A DNA stretch of 35,722 bases from Minisyncoccota bacterium (GTDB taxonomy: Bacteria > Patescibacteriota > Minisyncoccia > Minisyncoccales > MHMH01), in contig JAQUTZ010000002.1 of NCBI GenBank assembly GCA_028694095.1, positions 1-35,722 on the forward strand. Direction: 5' to 3'. Positions within the stretch are counted from its first letter, which is position 1, and each line of letters begins with the position of its first letter. The notes under the pieces were generated by a model that made no database searches, was not told where the DNA came from, and saw only the letters and a list, made by a program, of their open reading frames with translations. Below are positions 22,583 through 27,921 of the stretch, piece after piece. The position numbers and the translations under genes were made by a program.

Positions 22583-23380
22583 ATGAAAAACAAAAACTTC
22601 GATTATGATAAAATTATGCAGTATAAAAAAAGCGGAATTGTAATTTTGCTTCTTTTCGCTGTATTAGTTTGGCTGGGCATTGATATAACAAATAAAATAC
22701 AGGAATCCAGATATATCGGCCAAGATGTTTCTTACCGCAATACTATTGCCGTGCAGGCAACCGGAGAGGTATACGCCAGCCCGGATTTAGCCTTAACTAC
22801 GGCATCTGTAATAACGGAAGCAAAAAACGTCGAGGAAGCTCTTTCCGAAAACACGGAAAAAATGAATTCCGTAATATCCTTCCTAAAAGAACAGGGAATT
22901 GAAGATAAAGATCTTAAAACCACCGGTTTCAATATTTATCCCCGCTATGAATACTACGAAAGAACCGAAGACCGCCCCTCGGGCGAAAGAGTTCTGGTCG
23001 GATACGAAGTTAATCAGTCTTTGCAAGTTAAAATAAGAGACCTTGAGTCGATTGGAACCATTATTCAGGGAGCTACGGAAAACGGAGCTAATAACGTAAG
23101 CGGTTTGAGTTTTACCATTGAAAACCAGGATGAATTGAATGGACAGGCTAGGGGAGAGGCAATTGAGGAAGCTAAAATAAAAGCAGAGGAATTAGCTGCC
23201 CAATTAGGGGTAAAGCTGGCTAAAATCACCAATTTTTCCGAGTCATCGACGTATCCCAGGTATTATGAGTTTGCTAAAGTAGCCTCAGAAGAAATGGATG
23301 CTGCCGGATCCGCTCCCAGCATAGAAACCGGAGAGAATAAGATTGAAGTGACGGTTAATTTAACCTATGAAATTTATTAA
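22583..23380 (+). CDS. SIMPL (DUF541) domain membrane-anchored protein
   Basis: A 265-residue protein with one N-terminal transmembrane helix (about 13-33, IVILLLFAVLVWLGI) and an extracytoplasmic SIMPL domain. Hallmarks are VQATGEVYASPDLA, a segment ending in NIYPRYEYYE, GYEVNQSLQVKIRDL, and a C-terminal helix with AIEEAKIKAEELAAQLG. SIMPL proteins form oligomeric envelope assemblies whose role is unclear; some are linked to oxidative stress. The gene overlaps the next one by 14 bases. Confidence 0.93.
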   Translation: MKNKNFDYDKIMQYKKSGIVILLLFAVLVWLGIDITNKIQESRYIGQDVSYRNTIAVQATGEVYASPDLALTTASVITEAKNVEEALSENTEKMNSVISFLKEQGIEDKDLKTTGFNIYPRYEYYERTEDRPSGERVLVGYEVNQSLQVKIRDLESIGTIIQGATENGANNVSGLSFTIENQDELNGQARGEAIEEAKIKAEELAAQLGVKLAKITNFSESSTYPRYYEFAKVASEEMDAAGSAPSIETGENKIEVTVNLTYEIY

Positions 23381-24041
23381 AAGACTCCTAGGAAACCAAG
23401 CGGTTTCCTTGGCGATTTCGGTTTTGCTGATAGCGGGAGCGGGGGCGGCAATCTATTATTTTTCCCAGCATGACTGGCAGCCCGGAACCGTTCCCGGCAA
23501 CGAAAACGAAGAAATTCAGTTTGAGCCCCAAGAAGAGAATTCCAACGAGAATCAGCCTCCTGAAGAAGGTTTTAATACGGATAGAATCCTTAACGAAGAA
23601 ACCTACAGCATACTCGTGCCTGCCGGATGGGCTCAAGCCAGCACGGAAGATTCGAGGTTTTTGGCTTTAGTGGTAAAGCCCATAGGAGAATTTGATCCTC
23701 AAAGCACGGAAGAAATAGAATATAACGCTTATTACGCGGTCAACAATACCGAACTGCCCCAAGACAGCTTGGAAGAATATGTAAATCTTTTAAAGCAGAA
23801 CCTGATAATTGAAGATTCCACTATTACGGTAGTGGACCAGTATTCGGGAGCAATCAGCGGCCGGGAAGCGATATATTTGGAGCTGCAAAGTTTTTCGGGC
23901 GGCCAAGACTACAAAACACTGCTTGTTTTCGTGGAAGACGGGGAATGGGTGTGGGCCTTGTCGTTCAACGCCCCCTCTGACTCCTGGGAAGATGACGAAG
24001 AAACTTTCCGGCAAGTTGCCGGAAGCCTGACAATTAAATAA
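23367..24041 (+). CDS. Membrane-anchored envelope protein of unknown function
   Basis: A 224-residue protein with an N-terminal transmembrane helix (about 13-32), an acidic disordered linker (Glu, Asn, Pro; about 40-70) and a globular beta-rich domain (about 75-224). The domain starts ETYSILVPAGWAQ and ends SFNAPSDSW...VAGSLTIK, which resembles the PsbP/DUF1795-like folds found in many bacterial lipoproteins. No lipobox cysteine is seen, so it is anchored by the helix. It overlaps the SIMPL gene by 14 bases and probably works with it. A strong two-way terminator follows. Confidence 0.75.
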   Translation: MKFIKRLLGNQAVSLAISVLLIAGAGAAIYYFSQHDWQPGTVPGNENEEIQFEPQEENSNENQPPEEGFNTDRILNEETYSILVPAGWAQASTEDSRFLALVVKPIGEFDPQSTEEIEYNAYYAVNNTELPQDSLEEYVNLLKQNLIIEDSTITVVDQYSGAISGREAIYLELQSFSGGQDYKTLLVFVEDGEWVWALSFNAPSDSWEDDEETFRQVAGSLTIK

Positions 24042-24209
24042 AATTTCTAAAGACGATAAAGGCTCCTCATTGCTGAGGAGCCTTTTATTTTCGCTTGCGG
24101 CTGAAAGAACGTTTTCCGCTCCGCCTAGATATTTGGCCGGAATTTTGGGAAGATTGTTAAGTGTTTCCCTGTCTCCCTCCATGATTGCGCGGTCAACTAT
24201 GGCCTCCAT
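23790..24209 (-). CDS. Small minus-strand gene with run-on 3' end (uncertain)
   Basis: Expression signals are good: on the minus strand TTGACA (24266-24261), a 16-bp spacer, TATTCT (24244-24239), then AAGGAGGG ending 3-4 bases before the ATG at 24209. The first 45 residues (MEAIVDRAIMEGDRETLNNL and onward) look like an ordinary helical protein. The frame then runs through the terminator at 24058-24090 and continues about 250 bp antisense to the envelope-protein gene, where the composition looks like a shadow. Either the natural stop was lost, for example by an event that joined this gene to the terminator, or only the first part is real. Unknown function. Confidence 0.35.
   Translation of the reverse strand: MEAIVDRAIMEGDRETLNNLPKIPAKYLGGAENVLSAASENKRLLSNEEPLSSLEILFNCQASGNLPESFFVIFPGVRGGVERQGPHPFPVFHENKQCFVVLAARKTLQLQIYRFPAADCSRILVHYRNSGIFNYQVLL
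24058..24090. terminator. Strong two-way terminator
   Basis: AAAGGCTCCTCA and TGAGGAGCCTTT form a perfect 12-bp stem around TTGC, with T runs on the plus side and T-rich sequence on the minus side. Confidence 0.92.
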
Positions 24210-24238
24210 AATCCCTCCTTAATTTTCTCACTTCCACT

Positions 24239-24266
24239 AGAATATATTTTCTATTATTATTGTCAA
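24239..24266 (-). promoter_or_regulatory. Minus-strand promoter for the small gene at 24209
   Basis: TTGACA and TATTCT on the minus strand with a 16-bp spacer, followed by a strong ribosome-binding site. Confidence 0.6.
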
Positions 24267-24272
24267 GGGGGA

Positions 24273-24300
24273 TTGATAAAAATTGCAATTTAAGTATAGT
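24273..24300 (+). promoter_or_regulatory. Plus-strand promoter for the gene at 24335
   Basis: TTGATA (24273-24278) and TATAGT (24295-24300) with a 16-bp spacer. It is back to back with the minus-strand promoter. Confidence 0.6.
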
Positions 24301-24334
24301 AAAAGCAGTAAGTTCTTTAAGAAAGGGGGATAAA

Positions 24335-24826
24335 ATGCCCGGAGCTATGACCCTGGACAGGGTAAACGACGCTGAAACAGAAGAAAAAGAAAAGCTCGAC
24401 CGCTTTTTTGCGGTTACTAAAACCTCGGTTTACAGGGTGGAAAGCGAAAAAGACGAAAACCGCGATCCGATTGTCGAAAAAATTGCTCTTCGCGGCGTAA
24501 GCAGACTATCGGTTGGCGGCCGCCTGCATAACGGCGATTTTGTCGGCATAATGAAGGCGGGACTCGTCCTATACATAGAGGACCATCCGAAATCCGGACG
24601 CATCCAAAAACCCGAGGAAGTTAACACTGCCTTCTGGGGCGGCCATACTTCCGCCATCGTCGGATTATTCCTGGAAAAGGACGATGCCATGAACTGCAAC
24701 CACACTCCGTTTCTGCAGATATGCGATCCCAGGTGGCGCAAAGAAACCGAAAAAACGCTGAGAGCAATCGGAGAAAACCATCCGGTCTTCATTCTGTCTC
24801 TTTGGGACCCCATTTCCTATGATTAA
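24335..24826 (+). CDS. Conserved-looking protein of unknown function
   Basis: A 163-residue soluble protein. The ATG at 24335 is chosen because AAAGGGGGAT lies just before it; the frame could be extended to a TTG at 24260, but that start lies upstream of the predicted promoter. Recognisable stretches are FFAVTKTSVYRVE, a beta-rich middle with VGGRLHNGDFVGI, AFWGGHTSAIVGLFL, and a C-terminal FLQICDPRW and SLWDPI. It contains two cysteines and several His residues but no known metal motif. No family was recognised. It is convergent with the CYTH/ATPase gene and shares a two-way terminator with it. Confidence 0.75.
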   Translation: MPGAMTLDRVNDAETEEKEKLDRFFAVTKTSVYRVESEKDENRDPIVEKIALRGVSRLSVGGRLHNGDFVGIMKAGLVLYIEDHPKSGRIQKPEEVNTAFWGGHTSAIVGLFLEKDDAMNCNHTPFLQICDPRWRKETEKTLRAIGENHPVFILSLWDPISYD

Positions 24827-24836
24827 AAGCCAATAA

Positions 24837-24869
24837 AAAAAACCGTTAGCGCTAACTAACGGTTTTATT
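24837..24869. terminator. Two-way terminator
   Basis: AACCGTTAG and CTAACGGTT form a 9-bp stem with A and T runs on the two sides. The stop codon of the minus-strand gene is inside the hairpin. Confidence 0.85.
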
Positions 24870-25955
24870 TTTATTTGATATAAAGCCCGCTATTGCCTTA
24901 AGCGCGGCCTTTTCTTTTTCCTTCCAGCCTAATTTGTCGGAAATGATGTAAAAATTAGGATGGTCCCTCCAAACTTCTTTAATGCGATCGCCGAGTCTCC
25001 TGGCCTGTTCATAATCTTCCGAACGGGCGGGATTATTGGATTTCATTTTCTCATATATATCGGGAGGAGGAACTTCCAAGCATACGACCAAATCATACTG
25101 AGCGTATTCCGATTGCCTGGAGGTTTTGTAAATGTTTTCCATTTCTTCCAACCCGCCGGACATATAGGCGGCGTTATCTACAGAGCCGCGATCCAAGACA
25201 AGAGCCTGCTTTCCCTGTAAAATGGCGTATTCGGCGGATGTAGCTTCGAATATTTTCTGAATTCTGTAGATTGTCCTGTTGAACCGCTGGACCGCCAGCG
25301 GGTCTCCGGGAACCGGCTTTATTCCTACCTGGGAAATGACGATTGCGGCCGTTTCGGGAACGCAATGAATACAGCTCCCCATGGCAGATTTAAGGGATTC
25401 CATGATTGAACTTTTTCCAGAGCAGGGGCCGCCGGTAAGAACGATCTTGAGAATCTTTCCGGAAAGCATTTGATATACCAGGTCCAGAGGTTCTGCAGAT
25501 GTGCCCTTGAGATCGGTAGCCAGCCTGGCTAAATGGAGATTAGAAAGGGAGTCGGTGACTTCTTTAGCCTCTTTTATCCATTCGGGCAGACATACTTTTT
25601 CAGAGGCGGAATTTATCTCCTTTTCCGCCAAAATCAATCCTTTTAATGGATGATGGAAAAAATCGACGCTCCAGTCCTGGCAAAAATAACGGTCTTTTTC
25701 GATAATATGGACGCAGGATTCCAGGAGAAGGTTTGCCGTATCCAGGGCAATAGGATGCTCTATTTCCCTTCTTTTTATCCCCGAACCGAGCTTTTGGGTG
25801 ACTACGGCTTCTTTGCCGTCCATTATTCTTACCCTCAGGCTGTGTTCGGGGAAAGGAATCTCAAAGTACCCTTGAACAATCGAGATTGCCCGTCCCAGTT
25901 CGGCTTTAGGGTCCAAAGAAGAAACTAAAAATCTGCGCTCTATTTCATAAACCAT
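24852..25955 (-). CDS. CYTH domain fused to a P-loop nucleoside-kinase-like ATPase
   Basis: A 367-residue two-domain protein. Residues 1-150 form a CYTH (triphosphate tunnel) domain, starting VYEIERRFLV with the ExExx motif, followed by LRVRI, VTQKLG and KRREIE; these charged residues line the tunnel that binds triphosphates with metal. Residues about 165-367 hold a P-loop (GGPCSGKS, about 175-182), a DRG motif (LVLDRGSVD) and ARRLGDRI, like the NadR/AAA_28 group of small kinases. The start is set at 25955 because GGAGG lies 5 bases before it; the TTG at 25967 would include the ribosome-binding site. It probably acts on a phosphorylated nucleotide or on triphosphate, but the substrate is unknown. 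Confidence 0.85.
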   Translation of the reverse strand: MVYEIERRFLVSSLDPKAELGRAISIVQGYFEIPFPEHSLRVRIMDGKEAVVTQKLGSGIKRREIEHPIALDTANLLLESCVHIIEKDRYFCQDWSVDFFHHPLKGLILAEKEINSASEKVCLPEWIKEAKEVTDSLSNLHLARLATDLKGTSAEPLDLVYQMLSGKILKIVLTGGPCSGKSSIMESLKSAMGSCIHCVPETAAIVISQVGIKPVPGDPLAVQRFNRTIYRIQKIFEATSAEYAILQGKQALVLDRGSVDNAAYMSGGLEEMENIYKTSRQSEYAQYDLVVCLEVPPPDIYEKMKSNNPARSEDYEQARRLGDRIKEVWRDHPNFYIISDKLGWKEKEKAALKAIAGFISNKNKTVS

Positions 25956-25985
25956 GATATCCTCCAATTTTAAAAGTGCTAATCA

Positions 25986-26014
25986 ATGATATAATTTTAA
26001 GGGGTCGAGGTCAA
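25986..26014 (-). promoter_or_regulatory. Promoter for the CYTH/ATPase gene
   Basis: On the minus strand TTGACC and TATCAT have a 17-bp spacer; the leader is about 25 nt and includes the GGAGG site. Confidence 0.7.
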
Positions 26015-26042
26015 CCGTTGCGTTTTCCTTTAATGATTCCCT

Positions 26043-26051
26043 TGTTATAAT
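26043..26051 (+). promoter_or_regulatory. Extended -10 promoter, near-leaderless, for the gene at 26065
   Basis: TGT followed by TATAAT (26046-26051) is a perfect extended -10. The ATG is 13 bp downstream, so the leader would be about 7 nt and holds no ribosome-binding site. Confidence 0.7.
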
Positions 26052-26064
26052 CAAACAAAGAGTT

Positions 26065-26343
26065 ATGAATATAAGAAACAGCAGTAATTTAAAATACGAC
26101 AGAACCTCCAATATTTTTCAAGAAACGGATGAATACGAAAAAGGGGACATGGAACCCAGGGTTTGCATTTTGGAAAGCTTTGAAAGAAAGAACGGCACGC
26201 TTAAACTTTATTTTAAAAATAGGACTCACGCTGTCATAAGAGCCAAGAACCTTGAGGGCAGCGAAGAAATAGATTTAGTTACCCAAAAGTTAGATAATTT
26301 TATAGGCAGGTCTTACGAGGAGATATTAGAAGAAGATTTTTAA
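26065..26343 (+). CDS. Small protein of unknown function (92 aa)
   Basis: A 92-residue, charged, probably soluble protein without Shine-Dalgarno. The N-terminal 30 residues are polar and probably flexible; residues about 35-70 alternate hydrophobic and charged residues in a beta-like manner (VCILESF, TLKLYFKN, HAVIRAKN); the end is an acidic helix. No family was recognised. It ends 3 bp before the tRNA-Cys, so both may be made from one transcript, the tRNA then being cut out. Confidence 0.7.
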   Translation: MNIRNSSNLKYDRTSNIFQETDEYEKGDMEPRVCILESFERKNGTLKLYFKNRTHAVIRAKNLEGSEEIDLVTQKLDNFIGRSYEEILEEDF

Positions 26344-26346
26344 CGC

Positions 26347-26418
26347 GGCGGGGTAGCCAAGGGGAAAGGCGCGGGCTGTGCAAAGCCCGAACCGCAGGTT
26401 CGAATCCTGCCCCCGCCT
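26347..26418 (+). tRNA. tRNA-Cys (GCA) with an unusual anticodon arm
   Basis: A 72-nt cloverleaf. Acceptor stem GGCGGGG with CCCCGCC, discriminator U (normal for tRNA-Cys); D arm 26356-26370 with a 3-bp stem; T arm GCAGG-TTCGAAT-CCTGC. The anticodon GCA is at 26380-26382. The anticodon arm has 18 nt instead of 17: stem CGGGC/GCCCG with an 8-nt loop TGTGCAAA, or a 6-bp stem with a 6-nt loop. Compared with common bacterial tRNA-Cys, one base has been added before U33. CCA is not encoded. No other tRNA was seen in the window. Confidence 0.9.
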
Positions 26419-26424
26419 GTTCAC

Positions 26425-26453
26425 TTGACAGGACAGTAAATGAGTACTACAAC
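26425..26453 (+). promoter_or_regulatory. Promoter for the UGA-interrupted small gene
   Basis: TTGACA (26425-26430) and TACAAC (26448-26453) with a 17-bp spacer, beginning 7 bp after the tRNA. The transcript would start near 26460 and contain the strong ribosome-binding site. Confidence 0.6.
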
Positions 26454-26470
26454 TTAATATTGCTCTTTGA

Positions 26471-26478
26471 AAAGGAGG
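26471..26478 (+). promoter_or_regulatory. Consensus ribosome-binding site
   Basis: AAAGGAGG, 6 bases before the ATG at 26485. It is the closest match to the ideal Shine-Dalgarno in a window where most genes lack one, and it fixes the start of the short gene. Confidence 0.85.
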
Positions 26479-26484
26479 CTTAAT

Positions 26485-26649
26485 ATGGACGGAGAGAATC
26501 TGGATAATCCCATTAAAGGCGAAGAACTGAAAAAACAAGAGATGGAGAGCGGCGAACAATGAGGCGTCTGTCATGATGGCCGTGGTAGCCATCACGAACA
26601 AATCTGCAGCGAATGCGGACGGCAGCTGGATCCCTTTATGAATGCCTAA
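26485..26649 (+). CDS. Small Cys-rich protein gene interrupted by an in-frame UGA
   Basis: The frame reads 25 codons (MDGENLDNPIKGEELKKQEM, then ESGEQ), a TGA at 26560-26562, then 28 more codons to a TAA at 26647. The part after TGA is GVCHDGRGSHHEQICSEC followed by GRQLDPFMNA. If TGA is an amino acid X, the protein has XxxC...CxxC, the plan of a zinc ribbon or redox pair, with X exactly at the first cysteine. Promoter and ribosome-binding site are good. A hairpin at 26571-26597 (TGATGGC/GCCATCA, loop CGTGGTA) begins 8 nt after the TGA. Options: selenocysteine or cysteine insertion at UGA, a recent nonsense mutation or sequencing error, or a 25-residue product. The gene is missed by standard ORF calling. 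Confidence 0.6.
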
Positions 26650-26656
26650 TCAAGCC

Positions 26657-26685
26657 TTGACAATATCCCTTAAAATTAATATCAT
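26657..26685 (+). promoter_or_regulatory. Strong promoter for the structured RNA
   Basis: TTGACA (26657-26662) and TATCAT (26680-26685) with a 17-bp spacer, starting 8 bp after the TAA of the short gene. Transcription should begin near 26692. Confidence 0.8.
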
Positions 26686-26691
26686 AACTCT

Positions 26692-26899
26692 TGCATCGCG
26701 TAAGGTGACTTCAAACAAGGAGGGGCCATGAGGATGGAGACTTCATAAGGCTCAATCAAAAGCGGCCGGCATGATACGCCGCCACCGACGCGAGACTTCC
26801 TAAACCAGGAGGGGAGCAGTCAACTGGATCATCAGAATCCAGACCAGGGATTGACTCCCCTCCGACCAAAAAATAAAAGGCCATTAAGGCCTTTTTCTT
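26692..26899 (+). ncRNA. Candidate structured non-coding RNA of about 205 nt
   Basis: A stretch without a convincing ORF, with its own promoter and terminator. Domain 1 is closed by TCGCGT (26696-26701)/ACGCGA (26788-26793) and GGTG (26704-26707)/CACC (26783-26786), and inside has a hairpin ATGAGG/CTTCAT flanked by GCC/GGC, and GCGGC/GCCGC (26762-26766/26778-26782). Domain 2 is a long hairpin with GGAGGGGA/TCCCCTCC, GTCAA/TTGAC and an apical CTGGAT/ATCCAG. A terminator follows. It does not show the SRP-RNA, RNase P or tmRNA signatures; a 6S-like RNA is not excluded. Family unknown. Confidence 0.7.
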
Positions 26900-26903
26900 T
26901 TTT
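26875..26903 (+). terminator. Terminator of the structured RNA
   Basis: AAAAGGCC and GGCCTTTT form an 8-bp stem around ATTAA, followed by further T-rich sequence. Confidence 0.85.
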
Positions 26904-26905
26904 TG

Positions 26906-26933
26906 TTGATTTTTAATGACTATGCCTTAAAAT
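26906..26933 (+). promoter_or_regulatory. Promoter for the acidic protein gene
   Basis: TTGATT (26906-26911) and TAAAAT (26928-26933) with a 16-bp spacer. The leader includes AGGGGAGGGG, a strong purine-rich ribosome-binding site, before the ATG at 26965. Confidence 0.65.
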
Positions 26934-26964
26934 AAAGTAAGCACATTAAAAAGGGGAGGGGACC

Positions 26965-27435
26965 ATGAATAAAGATGAAAACGGTAATGAATTCCCCGAA
27001 GACGTTAATTTCTTTAAAGAGTTTGTTGAGAGCCTGGATAAGGTTGATGATTTATCAAACGAAGGAAGAGATTTAAATAGAGAATACGTGGAAGGCCTGA
27101 TTAACAAATACGGACTGCCCGACGACCCCGAAATAAAGGAGGCTTTCATAAAAATAAGAAGGAAAATGCTTGATACCAGTGTCGAGCTGCCAGCCGCGCT
27201 TCTGCAGTATTTCAACGTTTACCTTAAAGACATAAGAGACAGAGGTTACGATACCGCTATAATGGTTAACACGGCATTTTGCCTGGGAATAGCCTTTCTA
27301 AGATCCCTCGAAATAGAAATGGTGCCAAACAACGCAATTGACGAAGACGAGATTGAAGAGGAAATCATAGAAGAATATCTTGATGAGATGGACGACGAAG
27401 ATTTAGATGAAGACGGGCCAATACAGGCCTCGTAA
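26965..27435 (+). CDS. Acidic protein of unknown function (156 aa)
   Basis: A 156-residue soluble, mainly helical protein. The first 95 residues are charged helices; residues about 96-118 (YDTAIMVNTAFCLGIAFLRSL) are a more hydrophobic helix; the last 35 residues are almost only Glu, Asp and Ile/Leu (IEEEIIEEYLDEMDDEDLDE). Such tails may bind basic proteins or metal. Strong promoter and ribosome-binding site suggest high expression. No family was recognised. A terminator shared with the convergent acetyltransferase operon follows immediately. Confidence 0.75.
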   Translation: MNKDENGNEFPEDVNFFKEFVESLDKVDDLSNEGRDLNREYVEGLINKYGLPDDPEIKEAFIKIRRKMLDTSVELPAALLQYFNVYLKDIRDRGYDTAIMVNTAFCLGIAFLRSLEIEMVPNNAIDEDEIEEEIIEEYLDEMDDEDLDEDGPIQAS

Positions 27436-27466
27436 AAAACCGCTGGCAATACAGCGGTTTTATTTT
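27435..27466. terminator. Two-way terminator
   Basis: AACCGCTG and CAGCGGTT form an 8-bp stem around a 6-nt loop with A and T runs outside. It lies between convergent genes. Confidence 0.85.
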
Positions 27467-27921
27467 AAATTCAAAACCATTTTTTGCGCCGGGCTTCCGT
27501 CCTTATAGTATTTTTTAATAATTCCGGCAGCCGTAAAGCCTAATTTTTTATAAAAACTGGTGGCCGCTTTATTATTGATTCTGACTTCAAGTAAGACTTT
27601 ATTCAGCTTCATAGTCCGGCTTTTTCTTATCGCAGACATAATCAATTTCCTTCCTATGCCTAAATTGCGATATGCTGCATCGACTGCTATGGAGTCTATG
27701 TCCATGGATTCTTTTTTGGGGCAGGCCAAGATATATCCAACCGGCTTTTCGCCAAAAACGGCTAAAACAAAATTATTGGCGCTAACACTGCATAAGCGAA
27801 AAATTCTTTCCTTAGAGTAGCCATCGACGGGAAATGAGGATTTTTCTATTTCCAAAATGCGCTCCCAGTCTTCAGGCGCTAATTTTCTTAGCCTAATTCT
27901 TTTAGTTTTACTTCTTTTCAT
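27460..27921 (-). CDS. GNAT acetyltransferase, RimI-like
   Basis: A 153-residue N-acetyltransferase. The N-terminus IRLRKLAPEDWERILEIEKSS is the typical first strand and helix of RimI-like enzymes; the acetyl-CoA loop is RNLGIGRKL (Q/RxxGxG/A pattern); the C-terminal part KVLLEVRINNKAATSFYKKLGF is the family signature. RimI acetylates the N-terminus of ribosomal protein S18, but relatives modify other proteins or small molecules, so the substrate is open. It overlaps the preceding minus-strand acetyltransferase gene by 14 bases and is co-expressed with it. Confidence 0.9.
   Translation of the reverse strand: MKRSKTKRIRLRKLAPEDWERILEIEKSSFPVDGYSKERIFRLCSVSANNFVLAVFGEKPVGYILACPKKESMDIDSIAVDAAYRNLGIGRKLIMSAIRKSRTMKLNKVLLEVRINNKAATSFYKKLGFTAAGIIKKYYKDGSPAQKMVLNLK

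Noticed and set aside
26560..26562. UGA read as glycine (genetic code 25, as in Gracilibacteria and Absconditabacteria)
   Set aside because: Several good genes end in TGA at the expected place, for instance the histidine kinase (6508-6510), the acylphosphatase (18456-18458) and the TSP3 protein with its ATGA overlap. UGA is a stop in this genome.
26326..26601. Minus-strand frame of 91 codons across the tRNA-Cys
   Set aside because: It covers a tRNA and the short UGA-interrupted gene on the other strand, and its sequence has no recognisable features.
26718..26748. Tiny ORF with a ribosome-binding site (GGAGGGGCC, then ATG) inside the structured RNA
   Set aside because: It is only six codons long (MRMETS) and its bases are used in a hairpin. 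It might be a leader peptide but there is too little evidence.
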